64,000 nt of DNA from Jannaschia sp. S6380 (GTDB taxonomy: Bacteria; Pseudomonadota; Alphaproteobacteria; Rhodobacterales; Rhodobacteraceae): the NCBI RefSeq assembly GCF_023015695.1, contig NZ_JALKAS010000001.1, positions 1,426,001 to 1,490,000 on the forward strand. The letters run 5' to 3'. Position numbers and translations under genes: made by a program. The notes under the pieces were generated by a model. That model did no database searches. It was not told where the DNA came from and saw nothing but the letters and a program-made list of their open reading frames with translations. Positions 46,033 to 55,126 of the stretch are shown piece after piece. How positions within the stretch are numbered: position 1 is the first letter of the stretch; the number at the start of each line of letters is the position of its first letter.

Positions 46033-46107
46033 GCGGGCGTAGCTCAGGGGTAGAGCATAACCTTGCCAAGGTTAGGGTCGGGCGTTCGAATCGCCTCGCC
46101 CGCTCCA
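46033..46107 (+). tRNA. tRNA-Gly (GCC)
   Basis: Complete cloverleaf with encoded CCA: acceptor GCGGGCG/CGCCCGC, D-arm GCTC/GAGC, anticodon loop TTGCCAA (GCC), and T-loop TTCGAAT closed by GGGCG/CGCCT. Stands alone between the pilin-like genes and the RTX-Hint gene. Confidence 0.96.
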
Positions 46108-46120
46108 TTTCGGTCAAAGA

Positions 46121-46157
46121 GAAACCCTCGACCTGCCGGTCGGGGGTTTTCCTTTTT
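46121..46157 (+). terminator. Rho-independent terminator of tRNA-Gly
   Basis: A 10-bp stem ACCCTCGACC/GGTCGGGGGT with a 4-base loop TGCC is followed by TTT, CC and TTTTT. Confidence 0.85.
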
Positions 46158-46355
46158 CGCCTGTCAGGACGGCATTTGGCCGAACCGCGGATCCCGCCCC
46201 AATGTCCGACATCGTCACGCGCAGGCCTTCCGGCCCGACGTCGGGTGCCTCACCGCACTACAGGCGTACTCCGGGGCTATGGCCCTCGAAACGCTATGTT
46301 TGTATCTGCGGCGTCACGCCGGCCAGCGATATCGGCGATATGCGTAGGCGCCTTT

Positions 46356-48860
46356 TCAGGCCGCCAGCAACTGTGCCAGACGCGTGCGCGGCATCGGCCG
46401 GGCCCCTGCCCCGTAGGCTGCGAGATCGGCGCGCAGGTCGGGCCGAACCGCGAAGAGGCGCGCTACATCCGCGGGTGCGACACCATCCAGGCCACAGGCA
46501 GCGGGAAGGAACGTCTCGGCTTCCGCACCCTCCGCGAAGATCACCTCGTGCCGGGGCGTGAGCAGATGGAAATACCGTACGCGTCCCGGCGGCTCGCTGA
46601 TGACGTCCAGGCCGTTGATCAGCGATTTCGCGGGGACGAGGACTTCCTCCTCGCCGAACCACAGCTGCGCGCGCCATCCGCGCACGAGCATCCGATGCTG
46701 CGGCGAGACGCGCAGCGGCGCGACGTTGCCGATCGCCCCGGGCCGGAACAGGACGGGCGCCGTGTCGGGGGTGGTCAGGCCATCGACGCTGCCCACCCAT
46801 TCCAACGGCTGAGGCGCGCCATCGCGGGTCAGGATCAGGTCGCCCCGGGTCAGGTTCTCGACCATGCGCGCACCCGACGGCGTGGCGACGCGGGTACCTT
46901 CGGCAAAACAGATGACCCGCTCGATTTCCGAGAAGGTAACGGTAGTTCCGTCGCTCAGGAGCGCGGTGCCCGAGAAGCCGCCGGCATCGTCGTCGGTGTT
47001 CGTATAGGTGATGCCGCCGGAGACCCAGAGGCCATTCAGATCGAGCGTGTCGCCGCCGGTCTCTCCGCCCTCGCCGCCGGTAACGGTGATGGATCCGCCG
47101 GAGGTCTGTCCCGGATCGATCAGGAACAGATCGTCGCCGTCGCCCCCGGTGGCCGAGTCCGCCTCACCCAGGATGAGCGTGTCGTTGCCCAGCCCGCCGG
47201 CAAGCGTGTCGGCCCCGGCACCGCCGTCGAGGCTGTCGTTCCCGGCGTCGCCCGACAGCGTATCCGATCCGGCACCGCCGTTCAGCGTGTCGTCGTCGGC
47301 CCCGCCGGACAGGCTGTCATTGCCCGTCCCGCCATCCAATGTGTCTTCGCCGGCGCCGCCCTGCAGCGTATCGCTGGACCCACCGCCATCCAGCAGGTCG
47401 TCGTCGGCCCCGCCGTCCAGATTGTCGGCACCGCCACCGCCGAACAGCGTGTCGCTGCCGGCATCGCCGCGCAGCACGTCCGCGCCGTCGCCGCCCCGAA
47501 GCACGTCCTGGTCGTCACCACCTTCCAGCGTGTCGGCCCCGACGCCGCCCAACAGGCTGTCGTTGCCGGCGCCGCCGAACAGCTCGTCATCGCCGCCGTC
47601 ACCGTCGAGCGTGTCGTTTCCGGTCCCGCCGAGGACCGTGTCGTTGTCGGACCCGGCAAAGACGCTGTCATTGCCCGCGCCGGCATCGATGCTGTCGGCA
47701 TTGCCCTGCGACGTGACGGCATCGAAATTGATGTCCGAGATGAAGACGGCCTGCTGGGTGGTGCCGCCATTGTCGTAGTTGATGACGACACGTTCGACCG
47801 GGCCAGGAATGTTGACCAGGATCGAACCTGCCGCCTGGCTCTCGGTCTCGTTGGCGCCGACATCGGCCGTGACGGTGTTGCCGGACAGCGTGTCATCGCC
47901 CAGGATCTGGATATCGACGTCGATCGCATTGCCCTGTGCGTCGAAGGCGGTGATCGTGATGATGTCCTGGAAATTGCTGCCGTTCGAGTTCACGCCGTCG
48001 ATGTCGTTCATCGTGAACTGGACGTTGTGCACCTCGGTCGAGGTGTTCGCGTCGGCCGAGTCGAAGTCGATCGTAAGCGTCGTGTCCGTGGCGTTGCCGT
48101 TCGCGAAGAACCGCCCCGAGGAGTCAGGGTTCAGGTTGGTCCCCGGGGGAATGAACAGCCCGTCATTCGCGTTGTTCGGGTTGGTCAGCTCGGCCGTGAA
48201 TGTCGACCCGGACGGCAGGCTGGACGTGACGGTGATCTCGACCCCTTCGGAGGTCTGCGTGGCGCCCGCAGCCAGGTTCTGGCCATCGGAGTAGTCGGAC
48301 CAGTTGAAACTGCCCTGCGATGTCTGACTGGTGTAGAGGTCGTTGCCGTCGACGACGTCACCGTTCGGGTCGCCGGTGTAGTCGCGGTCGATGACATCAT
48401 CGCCGCCCGTGCCGAGAACGGTACCGTCATTATAGTCGTCGTAGTCGAACCCGGTCCCCTCGGCCACGCTGGGCGTGTTGTCGAAGGCGATCGTCTCGTA
48501 GACGCGACCTTCCACCAGAGGCGCCGACGTCAGCGTAAAATAACCTGCCCCACCATCCGCGTTCACGGTGGTGACGGTGATCTCCTCGCCGGTGATGGTG
48601 TCGCGAACCGTCCAGGTCTCTTCGCCCTGGATGCTGACGCCGCTCGCCGAATAGCTGCCGACGCTGATATCGCCCGTCGCCGTCTCGCCTTGCGCGCCGC
48701 CATCGGTCAGGAAGTCGCCCTGGGCGCCCGCGCCGTTGTCGGTGATGACGGCCACGCCCGTCGCCTCGCCTTGGCCGGTCCAGGTCGCACGATTCCCGAC
48801 GGTCCGGCTGAGAACGCCGTAAGGGTCCGTGTCATAGAGGCGGAAGGTATAGGTCGGCAT
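46356..48860 (-). CDS. secreted RTX-repeat protein with C-terminal Hint domain
   Basis: An acidic 834-residue protein with no N-terminal signal peptide, as for type I secretion substrates. Residues 1-390 are beta-rich segments without a clear family. About 395-590 hold a long run of calcium-binding nonapeptide repeats (GGxGxDxLx; e.g. GGTGNDTLDGDGGDDELFGG). From about 650 there is a Hint domain: CFAEGTRVATPSGARMVENL (nucleophile-type Cys), LRVSPQHRMLVRGW and VRYFHLLTPRHEVIFAEGAE. RTX-Hint proteins are frequent in Rhodobacterales; whether the Hint domain self-cleaves is unknown. No TolC/HlyBD genes are adjacent. Divergent from hisB. Confidence 0.88.
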   Translation of the reverse strand: MPTYTFRLYDTDPYGVLSRTVGNRATWTGQGEATGVAVITDNGAGAQGDFLTDGGAQGETATGDISVGSYSASGVSIQGEETWTVRDTITGEEITVTTVNADGGAGYFTLTSAPLVEGRVYETIAFDNTPSVAEGTGFDYDDYNDGTVLGTGGDDVIDRDYTGDPNGDVVDGNDLYTSQTSQGSFNWSDYSDGQNLAAGATQTSEGVEITVTSSLPSGSTFTAELTNPNNANDGLFIPPGTNLNPDSSGRFFANGNATDTTLTIDFDSADANTSTEVHNVQFTMNDIDGVNSNGSNFQDIITITAFDAQGNAIDVDIQILGDDTLSGNTVTADVGANETESQAAGSILVNIPGPVERVVINYDNGGTTQQAVFISDINFDAVTSQGNADSIDAGAGNDSVFAGSDNDTVLGGTGNDTLDGDGGDDELFGGAGNDSLLGGVGADTLEGGDDQDVLRGGDGADVLRGDAGSDTLFGGGGADNLDGGADDDLLDGGGSSDTLQGGAGEDTLDGGTGNDSLSGGADDDTLNGGAGSDTLSGDAGNDSLDGGAGADTLAGGLGNDTLILGEADSATGGDGDDLFLIDPGQTSGGSITVTGGEGGETGGDTLDLNGLWVSGGITYTNTDDDAGGFSGTALLSDGTTVTFSEIERVICFAEGTRVATPSGARMVENLTRGDLILTRDGAPQPLEWVGSVDGLTTPDTAPVLFRPGAIGNVAPLRVSPQHRMLVRGWRAQLWFGEEEVLVPAKSLINGLDVISEPPGRVRYFHLLTPRHEVIFAEGAEAETFLPAACGLDGVAPADVARLFAVRPDLRADLAAYGAGARPMPRTRLAQLLAA

Positions 48861-49100
48861 CTGCTCGCTTGTTCTTCTTGACGTCGTGGCCCTGTTCAGA
48901 GCCGTATGGCCAATTCTTTATATTTGTTAAGGTTTGGTCGAGAACTGGGGCTCTTTTACGTCAAACTGTGTCCCATGGAACGGTATCTATGTGCAGAGGC
49001 GCCCCTTTCCAGAATAAGACGTTACGTCACTTCGCCGACCTTCCACACAGGGGCAACGCCCGATAAGGAACGCCCGAAGATCCACTTCCCGAGGCCCGAT

Positions 49101-49688
49101 ATGCGCACCGCCCAGATCACCCGCAAGACGAACGAAACCGACATCTCGGTCACGCTCGACCTGGACGGAAGCGGCAGTTATGACAACCGCACGGGCGTCG
49201 GGTTCTTCGATCACATGCTGGACCAGCTTGCGCGCCATGCGCTGATCGACCTGCAGGTTCGGTGCGAGGGCGACCTCCATATTGACGATCACCACACGGT
49301 CGAGGATGTGGGCATCGCGCTGGGCCAGGCCCTGTCGAAGGCGCTTGGCGATAAACGGGGCATCCGGCGCTATGGCGAATGTCACCTGCCGATGGACGAT
49401 GCCCTCGTGCGTGCGGCGCTGGACCTGTCCGGCCGACCCTGGCTCGCCTGGGAGGTGACGATGACCGCGCCGCAGATCAAATCGTTCGACACCGAACTGG
49501 TTCGGGAGTTCTTCCAGGCCTTCGCGACGCATGGCGGGATCACGCTCCACGTCGATGCGCTGCGCGGCGTGAATTCCCATCACATCGCCGAGGCGGCATT
49601 CAAGGCGGTCGCGCGGGCGCTGCGGGACGCAATTGCACCCGATGCGGGCAAGGCCGATGCCATTCCGTCAACCAAGGGCGTGCTGTAG
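49101..49688 (+). CDS. hisB: imidazoleglycerol-phosphate dehydratase
   Basis: Manganese-dependent dehydratase of histidine synthesis, 195 residues, monofunctional (no phosphatase domain). Two metal-binding repeats: [16 protein letters not shown] with [15 protein letters not shown] sequence ([16 protein letters not shown]), and [16 protein letters not shown] with [17 protein letters not shown]. The frame continues upstream to 48906 but the ATG at 49101 matches the family start ([14 protein letters not shown]). Heads the hisB-H-A-F-E series. Confidence 0.95.
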   Translation: MRTAQITRKTNETDISVTLDLDGSGSYDNRTGVGFFDHMLDQLARHALIDLQVRCEGDLHIDDHHTVEDVGIALGQALSKALGDKRGIRRYGECHLPMDDALVRAALDLSGRPWLAWEVTMTAPQIKSFDTELVREFFQAFATHGGITLHVDALRGVNSHHIAEAAFKAVARALRDAIAPDAGKADAIPSTKGVL

Positions 49689-49691
49689 GCG

Positions 49692-50330
49692 ATGCTGACC
49701 GTCCTCGTCGACTACGACAGCGGCAACCTGCACTCCGCTCGCAAGGCGTTCGAGCGCATGGCCAAGGAGACGGATGCGGGCGCGATCCTGGTCTCGTCCC
49801 GGCCCGAGGACGTGTTGCGCGCGGACCGCATCGTCCTGCCGGGCGACGGCGCCTTTCCGGCCTGCCGGCGGGGGCTGCGATCCTTCGACGGGTTGGAGGA
49901 TGCCCTGCTGGAGGCCGTCGGGCCGCATGCGCGGCCCTTCCTCGGCATCTGCGTCGGCATGCAGATGCTGGCCAGCGTCGGCCGCGAATACGAGGAGGTG
50001 CCCGGTTTCGACCTGATCGGTGGCGCGATCGAGCGCATCGCGCCCGACGACCCGAACCTGAAAATTCCGCATATGGGTTGGAACGATCTGGTGCTGGACG
50101 GACGTCATGCCGTGACCGACGGGGTGGAAACCGGCGATCACGCCTATTTCGTCCACTCCTACCAGATGGTCATGGACGACCCGGCGGATCGCCTCGCGCA
50201 TGTCGACTACGGCGGGGACGTCACGGCGATCGTCGCGCGCGGAAACGTGGTCGGCACACAGTTCCACCCCGAGAAGAGTCAGCGCACCGGCCTGCGTCTG
50301 ATCGGCAACTTCCTGAACTGGTCGCCCTGA
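49692..50330 (+). CDS. hisH: imidazole glycerol phosphate synthase, glutaminase subunit
   Basis: Class I glutamine amidotransferase that feeds ammonia to HisF. 212 residues with DYDSGNLHSARKAFER, the oxyanion strand VLPGDGAFPACRRGL, the nucleophile cysteine in LGICVGMQMLAS and the His-Glu pair in GTQFHPEKSQRTGL. Begins 3 bp after hisB. Its partner hisF is about 1.9 kb downstream. Confidence 0.95.
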   Translation: MLTVLVDYDSGNLHSARKAFERMAKETDAGAILVSSRPEDVLRADRIVLPGDGAFPACRRGLRSFDGLEDALLEAVGPHARPFLGICVGMQMLASVGREYEEVPGFDLIGGAIERIAPDDPNLKIPHMGWNDLVLDGRHAVTDGVETGDHAYFVHSYQMVMDDPADRLAHVDYGGDVTAIVARGNVVGTQFHPEKSQRTGLRLIGNFLNWSP

Positions 50331-50387
50331 CGCCACGGACGGCCCACCGCGGCGGGCCACCGGATCATCGCGCTACAGACGACCTGA

Positions 50388-50774
50388 TCAGTTGATCTTG
50401 ACCCAGTTCTGCCGCGCGCAGATCAGGCCGCCGGCCACACAGCCCCTCAGCGCCATCTGGTTTCCATTCAGAGCGATCTTGCCGAGATACACCTTGTCGT
50501 TCGACGGTCGCCAGACGCGCCCCTCATAGGCACCGCCGCCCTGCGGAACCATGTTCCGCACGATCTGCTTGCCCAGGTTCGGCGACTGGTATTCCCCGCC
50601 GGTGTTGAACGTCCGGCTGATGGTCCCGCAATAGGCCTGCCCGCAGGGCGCGATCGTGACATGCGCATAGGCGCCGTCGTCGACTTCGGTCTGCCAGACC
50701 CCTTCGATCGGGTCGGCACTGGCCGCGGTCGCAAGGCCCAGCGCGGCGATGGCGGCGAGAATGAAGTGTTTCAT
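50388..50774 (-). CDS. DUF2147 family periplasmic protein
   Basis: A 128-residue exported protein. Signal peptide MKHFILAAIAALGLATAASA, then DPIEGVWQTEVDDGAYAHVT and CGQAYCGTI, typical of DUF2147, a lipocalin-like fold of unknown role. The C-terminus has GCVAGGLICARQNWVKI. Four cysteines could form two disulfides. Sits between hisH and hisA on the opposite strand; hence hisA needs its own promoter or read-through. Confidence 0.85.
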   Translation of the reverse strand: MKHFILAAIAALGLATAASADPIEGVWQTEVDDGAYAHVTIAPCGQAYCGTISRTFNTGGEYQSPNLGKQIVRNMVPQGGGAYEGRVWRPSNDKVYLGKIALNGNQMALRGCVAGGLICARQNWVKIN

Positions 50775-50912
50775 GGTGACGTCCTCCCAATGACTGCGCG
50801 CAAGGTGCGGCCCCGATCCGCATCCTGGCAAGCGTGACGTTCCGGCACGGGGTTCAAGTTTCCCCCGGCTTCGGTCACAACGCCGGCGAGACTTGCAGCG
50901 GAGCGCGCGCCG

Positions 50913-51629
50913 ATGATCCTGTATCCCGCCATCGACCTGAAGGACGGCCAGGCGGTTCGCCTGCTGCATGGCGAGATGTCGTCGGCGACCGTCTTCAACG
51001 ACGACCCGGCCGCACAGGCCCGCCATTTCGCCGATGCCGGCTGCGCGTGGATCCATCTGGTCGATTTGAACGGCGCCTTTGCCGGTACGCCGGTCAACGC
51101 ATCGGCGGTCGAGGCGATCCTGGCTTCAGTTTCGGTGCCCTGCCAGCTGGGCGGCGGCATAAGGGACATGACGACGATCGAGACTTGGCTGCAAAGGGGG
51201 CTGGCCCGCGTGATCCTGGGCACGGTCGCCGTCGAGGCGCCGGACCTGGTCCGCGATGCGGCAAAGGCTTTCCCCGCCCAGATTGCAGTCGGCATAGATG
51301 CGCGGAAAGGCCGGATCGCCACCCGCGGCTGGGCCGAGGAAACCGACATGGACGTCACCGATCTGGCCCGTCGATTCGAGGACGCGGGCGTGGCCGCCAT
51401 CATCTACACTGATATCGATAGGGACGGCGCGATGGGCGGCCCCAATGTCGAGGCGACCGAGGCATTGGCCCGGTCGGTATCCATCCCGATCATCGCGTCC
51501 GGCGGCGTCTCCTCGCTGCAAGACCTGCAGCGCCTGCAGGCGACCGGCGTGATCGCGGGCGCCATCTCGGGCCGCGCGCTCTATGACGGGGCGATCGACC
51601 TGCGGGCGGCGCTGGCCGTGCTGGCCTAG
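50913..51629 (+). CDS. hisA: phosphoribosylformimino-5-aminoimidazole carboxamide ribotide isomerase
   Basis: Beta/alpha-barrel isomerase of histidine synthesis, 238 residues. Catalytic aspartates are in [20 protein letters not shown] and [16 protein letters not shown]; phosphate-binding loops are in QLGGGIRDM and [13 protein letters not shown]. Its stop shares the 4-bp palindrome CTAG with the convergent DUF302 gene. Confidence 0.96.
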   Translation: MILYPAIDLKDGQAVRLLHGEMSSATVFNDDPAAQARHFADAGCAWIHLVDLNGAFAGTPVNASAVEAILASVSVPCQLGGGIRDMTTIETWLQRGLARVILGTVAVEAPDLVRDAAKAFPAQIAVGIDARKGRIATRGWAEETDMDVTDLARRFEDAGVAAIIYTDIDRDGAMGGPNVEATEALARSVSIPIIASGGVSSLQDLQRLQATGVIAGAISGRALYDGAIDLRAALAVLA

Positions 51630-52078
51630 TCCGTCGACGCGGCCTTCCTTGTCAGGTTCTGCAGCGCGCCCTCCATCTGCTCGATGGCGGGCATGTCGTC
51701 GTCGAGGTCCAGATCGTCCAGCATCTCGGCGGGTTCCTCGTAGACGAGAACCGTGCCCTCGTCCGACGCATGGACCAGCACGCGTAGCGGCAGATAGAGG
51801 CCGGCCCGGATATCGGCCTGCATGACCGGCGTGCCGAGCTTCGGGTTGCCGAAGACCAGCAGTTGCGCATCGCGCAGATCCATGTCGGCGGAAAGTGCCC
51901 CCTGTGCATGATCGACACGCGCAAAGACGGTGGCCCCGGCCCCTTCGACAGCCGCCACGAGGCGGTCCATCGTCTCGGCGACGGAGTGCGGCGACTCGAC
52001 GGTTTCGAAATCGTTGCCGAGGAGCTGGGCCGAGGCCGGCGCGGCGAGCAGGACTGCGGCGAGTATGGTACGAATCAT
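51626..52078 (-). CDS. DUF302 family periplasmic protein
   Basis: A 150-residue exported protein. Signal peptide [17 protein letters not shown]. The mature part has the DUF302 pattern: [49 protein letters not shown] and [20 protein letters not shown]. Function unknown. AAGGAGAG precedes the ATG at 52078. It lies between hisA and hisF on the opposite strand, the second such interruption of the his genes. Confidence 0.87.
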   Translation of the reverse strand: MIRTILAAVLLAAPASAQLLGNDFETVESPHSVAETMDRLVAAVEGAGATVFARVDHAQGALSADMDLRDAQLLVFGNPKLGTPVMQADIRAGLYLPLRVLVHASDEGTVLVYEEPAEMLDDLDLDDDMPAIEQMEGALQNLTRKAASTD

Positions 52079-52192
52079 GCGGTCTCTCCTTGTGGATGCA
52101 CAGATCAACCGATGGGAAGCTAAGCCGTTCCGCGTACCCGTCGATGCCGGCAGACCCTTGCCACGCCGGATTTTCCCGGCCAAACCGCCCGC

Positions 52193-52954
52193 ATGCTGAA
52201 GACACGGATCATTCCCTGCCTCGACGTGGCCGACGGCCGGGTGGTCAAGGGCGTGAACTTCGTCGACCTGATCGACGCGGGCGACCCGGTCGAAAGCGCG
52301 CGCGCTTACGACGCGGCCGGCGCGGACGAGCTATGCTTCCTCGACATCCACGCCACGCATGAAAACCGCGGAACGATGTACGATCTGGCCACGCGCACGG
52401 CCGAGGCGTGTTTCATGCCCCTGACGATCGGTGGCGGTGTCCGCACCGTCGACGATGTCCGCGCGCTGCTTCTGGCGGGGGCGGACAAGGTCAGCTTCAA
52501 TTCCGCCGCCGTGGCCGACCCCGACGTCCTGGCCCGTGCCGCCGACCGTTTCGGCAGCCAGTGCATCGTCTGTGCCATCGACGCCAAGACCGTCGCGCCG
52601 GGCCGGTGGGAGATCTTCACCCATGGCGGCCGCAAGTCGACTGGCATCGACGCGGTGGCCTTTGCGAAAACAGCCGCCGAGAAGGGCGCAGGAGAGATCC
52701 TGCTCACTTCCATGGATCGGGACGGCACGAAAGCTGGGTTCAACTTGGACCTGACGCGTGCCATCGCGGATGCGGTTTCGGTCCCGGTCATCGCCTCGGG
52801 CGGGGTCGGCGCGCTCGACCACTTGGTCGAAGGCGTGACCGAAGGCGGGGCAAGCGCGGTTCTTGCGGCGTCGATCTTCCATTTCGGAACGCATACGATC
52901 GCGGAAGCGAAGGCCCATATGATGGCGGCCGGCATTCCGATGCGCATGGAGTAG
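52193..52954 (+). CDS. hisF: imidazole glycerol phosphate synthase, cyclase subunit
   Basis: Beta/alpha-barrel that joins HisH-made ammonia to PRFAR, giving IGP and AICAR. 253 residues: [20 protein letters not shown] with the catalytic Asp11, [54 protein letters not shown] with the second catalytic Asp, and [20 protein letters not shown]. Confidence 0.97.
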   Translation: MLKTRIIPCLDVADGRVVKGVNFVDLIDAGDPVESARAYDAAGADELCFLDIHATHENRGTMYDLATRTAEACFMPLTIGGGVRTVDDVRALLLAGADKVSFNSAAVADPDVLARAADRFGSQCIVCAIDAKTVAPGRWEIFTHGGRKSTGIDAVAFAKTAAEKGAGEILLTSMDRDGTKAGFNLDLTRAIADAVSVPVIASGGVGALDHLVEGVTEGGASAVLAASIFHFGTHTIAEAKAHMMAAGIPMRME

Positions 52955-52959
52955 ACCCG

Positions 52960-53274
52960 ATGCACCCGATGGATGAGCTGTGGACCACGATCGAGAGCCG
53001 GCGCGGCACCGACCCGGAGGAGAGCTGGACCGCCCGGATGATCTCGCGCGGGCCGGAGAAATGCGCCGAGAAGTTCGGCGAGGAATCCATCGAAGCGCTG
53101 ATCGAGGCGGTCAAGGGCGATCGCAACGCGCTGATCCGCGAGAGTGCCGACGTTCTGTATCATTTCTGCATCATGCTGGCGTCGCGTGGCATTGCCTTGG
53201 ATGACGTCTGGGCCGAACTGGCGAGTCGCAAGGGAACGTCCGGCTTGGCGGAGAAAGCGGCGCGCCGGTCCTGA
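52960..53274 (+). CDS. hisE: phosphoribosyl-ATP pyrophosphatase
   Basis: Second step of histidine synthesis (PR-ATP to PR-AMP). 104 residues with the all-alpha NTP pyrophosphatase motif: [20 protein letters not shown] and [20 protein letters not shown], where the glutamates and aspartate bind magnesium. Starts 5 bp after hisF; an in-frame ATG at 52969 is an alternative. Last his gene here; hisG, hisI and hisC are not present. Confidence 0.94.
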   Translation: MHPMDELWTTIESRRGTDPEESWTARMISRGPEKCAEKFGEESIEALIEAVKGDRNALIRESADVLYHFCIMLASRGIALDDVWAELASRKGTSGLAEKAARRS

Positions 53275-53408
53275 TTGCACCGCGCGCTGAACGGTTCGAC
53301 CATTCCACGTGGTCCAGGGACCATAGGGCGATGTCATAGGACATAGGCACGCAAGTCCTTGGAATCGCCCAAACGTGCCAACAACAGAAAATTTTAAGGA
53401 TCAGACGT

Positions 53409-53450
53409 GCAAGACGACGCGCCAGTTGCGGAACCTGCGCGTCGCCTTGC
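53409..53450 (+). other. strong stem-loop upstream of the PRC-barrel gene
   Basis: A 14-bp stem with one mismatch (53409-53422 with 53437-53450) and a 14-base loop. No T-run follows, so it is not a standard terminator. It lies 60 bp before the PRC-barrel start and could be a leader RNA structure or a protein-binding site. Confidence 0.5.
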
Positions 53451-53509
53451 GTGTTACGTCGATGACCAACCTGCAAACAGGTCACCACCGCAACGCCAAG
53501 GAGATTAGG

Positions 53510-54142
53510 ATGAAAACGCTCGTCGCGTCTACCGCCATCGCGATGGCCGTCTTTAGCCCTGCCCTCGCCGAAACCCACCGGATCAGCCCGTTCGTTGCCT
53601 CGATCGAGACCGAAGCCCTCCGCACGTCCGATCTGGTCGGTGCTCGCCTCTATGTCACGGAGGCGGCCACGGAGGCCGAACTCGCCGATCCCGATACATG
53701 GGAGGACGTAGGCGAAATCTCGGATGTCGTGTTGGGCAATGCCGGCGAAATGGATGTGGCGATCGCGGATATCGGCGGTTTCCTGGGCCTCGGGGAGCGG
53801 CGCGTGGCCGTCAACATGGACGACTTGCTGTTCTTGGCGGACACCCCGGAAGGCGATACGTTCCGCATCGTCCTGCCTGCCTCGCGCACGGATCTGGAAT
53901 CAGCCCCCGAGTTCAACGACCGTTTTGCCTACGGCCGCACGCGCGCGGCGGTGGATGTCCGCACCGAAGGAAGCGGCCTGACCACGCAGGCCGGCGTGAC
54001 GAACGACACGACCGCGCGCGAGGTGGAGAACCTCGACAGCGGTACCGTCATCGACAACGAGAAGACCCCGGCGACCGCGGTCATCCAGGACGGGCAGGTC
54101 GTGACCACGTCCGAGGATGAAACGCCGGTCGGAACGGATTGA
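53510..54142 (+). CDS. exported PRC-barrel domain protein
   Basis: A 210-residue protein with signal peptide MKTLVASTAIAMAVFSPALA. Residues 38-105 resemble a PRC barrel (TSDLVGARLYVTEAATEAEL, EDVGEISDVVLGNAGEM). The C-terminal 80 residues are acidic and threonine-rich, probably disordered. AAGGAG precedes the start. Role unknown; periplasmic location inferred from the signal. Confidence 0.78.
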   Translation: MKTLVASTAIAMAVFSPALAETHRISPFVASIETEALRTSDLVGARLYVTEAATEAELADPDTWEDVGEISDVVLGNAGEMDVAIADIGGFLGLGERRVAVNMDDLLFLADTPEGDTFRIVLPASRTDLESAPEFNDRFAYGRTRAAVDVRTEGSGLTTQAGVTNDTTAREVENLDSGTVIDNEKTPATAVIQDGQVVTTSEDETPVGTD

Positions 54143-54187
54143 CCGTCCGCACCGGCGGCGATGCCCGCAAACCGCTGCATCGCACAT

Positions 54188-54664
54188 TCAGGTCAATCGA
54201 GACGACACGATCCCGGTATTGAAACCCGCCTTTCGAAGTTCACCGAACAGGCGCTGATGTTCGATCTTCGGACATCTGTCCTGCACGATGGGAACACCCG
54301 CCTTAGTGCACATCGCCTCCGCATCCGGGCTGACGATACCGACTTGCAGCCAGACACATTTCAACTCCGGAAATCGGCGCAGCCCGTCCTCCACGATCGC
54401 GGGGACGGCCGCCGGCTTGCGGAAGATGTCGAGGACGTCGACGCGATCCTCGATCGAGGCGAGGTTCGCCATGACGGTCTGGCCGAACAGGGTCCGCCCC
54501 GCATGGCCCGGGTTGACCGGAATGATGCGATACCCCCGTCGCGCGAGATATCGTGCGACATAGTTGCTCGGCCGTATGGGATCGGGCGAAACACCGACGC
54601 AGGCGAAGGTCCGCGCGGTCGTCAGGATATCGCGCAGGAATGCGTCAGTCGGCGTTGTGGTCAT
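54188..54664 (-). CDS. CoA-binding domain protein (YccU-like)
   Basis: A 158-residue Rossmann protein of the CoA_binding_2 family: TFACVGVSPDPIRPSNYVAR, GYRIIPVNPGHAGRTLFGQ, VDVLDIFRKPAAVPAIVED and VWLQVGIVSPDAEAM. Function is unclear; E. coli YccU is the model. The ATG at 54664 is preferred to a TTG 9 bp earlier. Preceded by the terminator of the next upstream gene. Confidence 0.85.
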   Translation of the reverse strand: MTTTPTDAFLRDILTTARTFACVGVSPDPIRPSNYVARYLARRGYRIIPVNPGHAGRTLFGQTVMANLASIEDRVDVLDIFRKPAAVPAIVEDGLRRFPELKCVWLQVGIVSPDAEAMCTKAGVPIVQDRCPKIEHQRLFGELRKAGFNTGIVSSRLT

Positions 54665-54682
54665 GGGAACCAATCAGACGAT

Positions 54683-54715
54683 AAAAAAGGGCCCGCTGCA
54701 ATCATGCGCGGGCCC
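54683..54715 (-). terminator. Rho-independent terminator after the zinc-ribbon gene
   Basis: On the minus strand, stem GGGCCCGC/GCGGGCCC with an 11-base loop, followed by TTTTTT. It ends the rlmB-zinc-ribbon transcription unit before the CoA-binding gene. Confidence 0.82.
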
Positions 54716-54844
54716 CGAGGTGTGGAACGAGGGACAGTGAACAGAAGGGCGATGGTTCCAGTTTCGCCTTCCTCAGACATGTAGGTAACCGCCGGGTTGC
54801 GGATAGGTTCCGCCAAGTTGAGAAAAAAAACACACACGCGTCGT

Positions 54845-55126
54845 TCAGTCGAAGATATCCTCGATCTCGTCCCAGATTTCCTCGACGATCTCGTGCCAGA
54901 AGCCCTTGGATTTCTTCTTTTTCTTCCCGCGCCTCTTCCGATCGACAGGTGTCGGGCGCGATTGGGGTCGGGCGGCATGGGATGCAGCCATGCGGGCCTT
55001 ATCCGGGGCCAAAGGCTTCATCCGCGTCAGCGGCGCACCGCAGGAGCCGCAAGCCAACGCATGATCCCGAACGCGCAGCGCGGACCGGCGTCCGCAATAG
55101 CAGCAGGTGGCCAGACGCTCAGGCAT
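54845..55126 (-). CDS. small zinc-ribbon protein with basic and acidic segments
   Basis: A 93-residue protein. An N-terminal zinc ribbon (CCYCGRRSALRVRDHALACG followed by SCGAP, two CxxC pairs) is followed by a very basic stretch (RKRRGKKKKKSKGF) and an acidic, hydrophobic C-terminal helix (WHEIVEEIWDEIEDIFD). I do not recognise a named family. The ATG at 55126 overlaps the rlmB stop by 8 bp, so it is co-translated with the rRNA methyltransferase; an RNA-related role is plausible but unproven. Confidence 0.68.
   Translation of the reverse strand: MPERLATCCYCGRRSALRVRDHALACGSCGAPLTRMKPLAPDKARMAASHAARPQSRPTPVDRKRRGKKKKKSKGFWHEIVEEIWDEIEDIFD

Noticed and set aside
46356..48860. Hint domain as an intein
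   Set aside because: No C-extein follows and no splice-junction HN-C/S/T is seen; it belongs to the RTX-Hint exoprotein type.
46176..48881. 901-codon frame on the plus strand opposite the RTX-Hint gene
   Set aside because: Antisense to the repetitive RTX region, which keeps frames open. The product has no known domain and the minus frame has clear RTX and Hint motifs.
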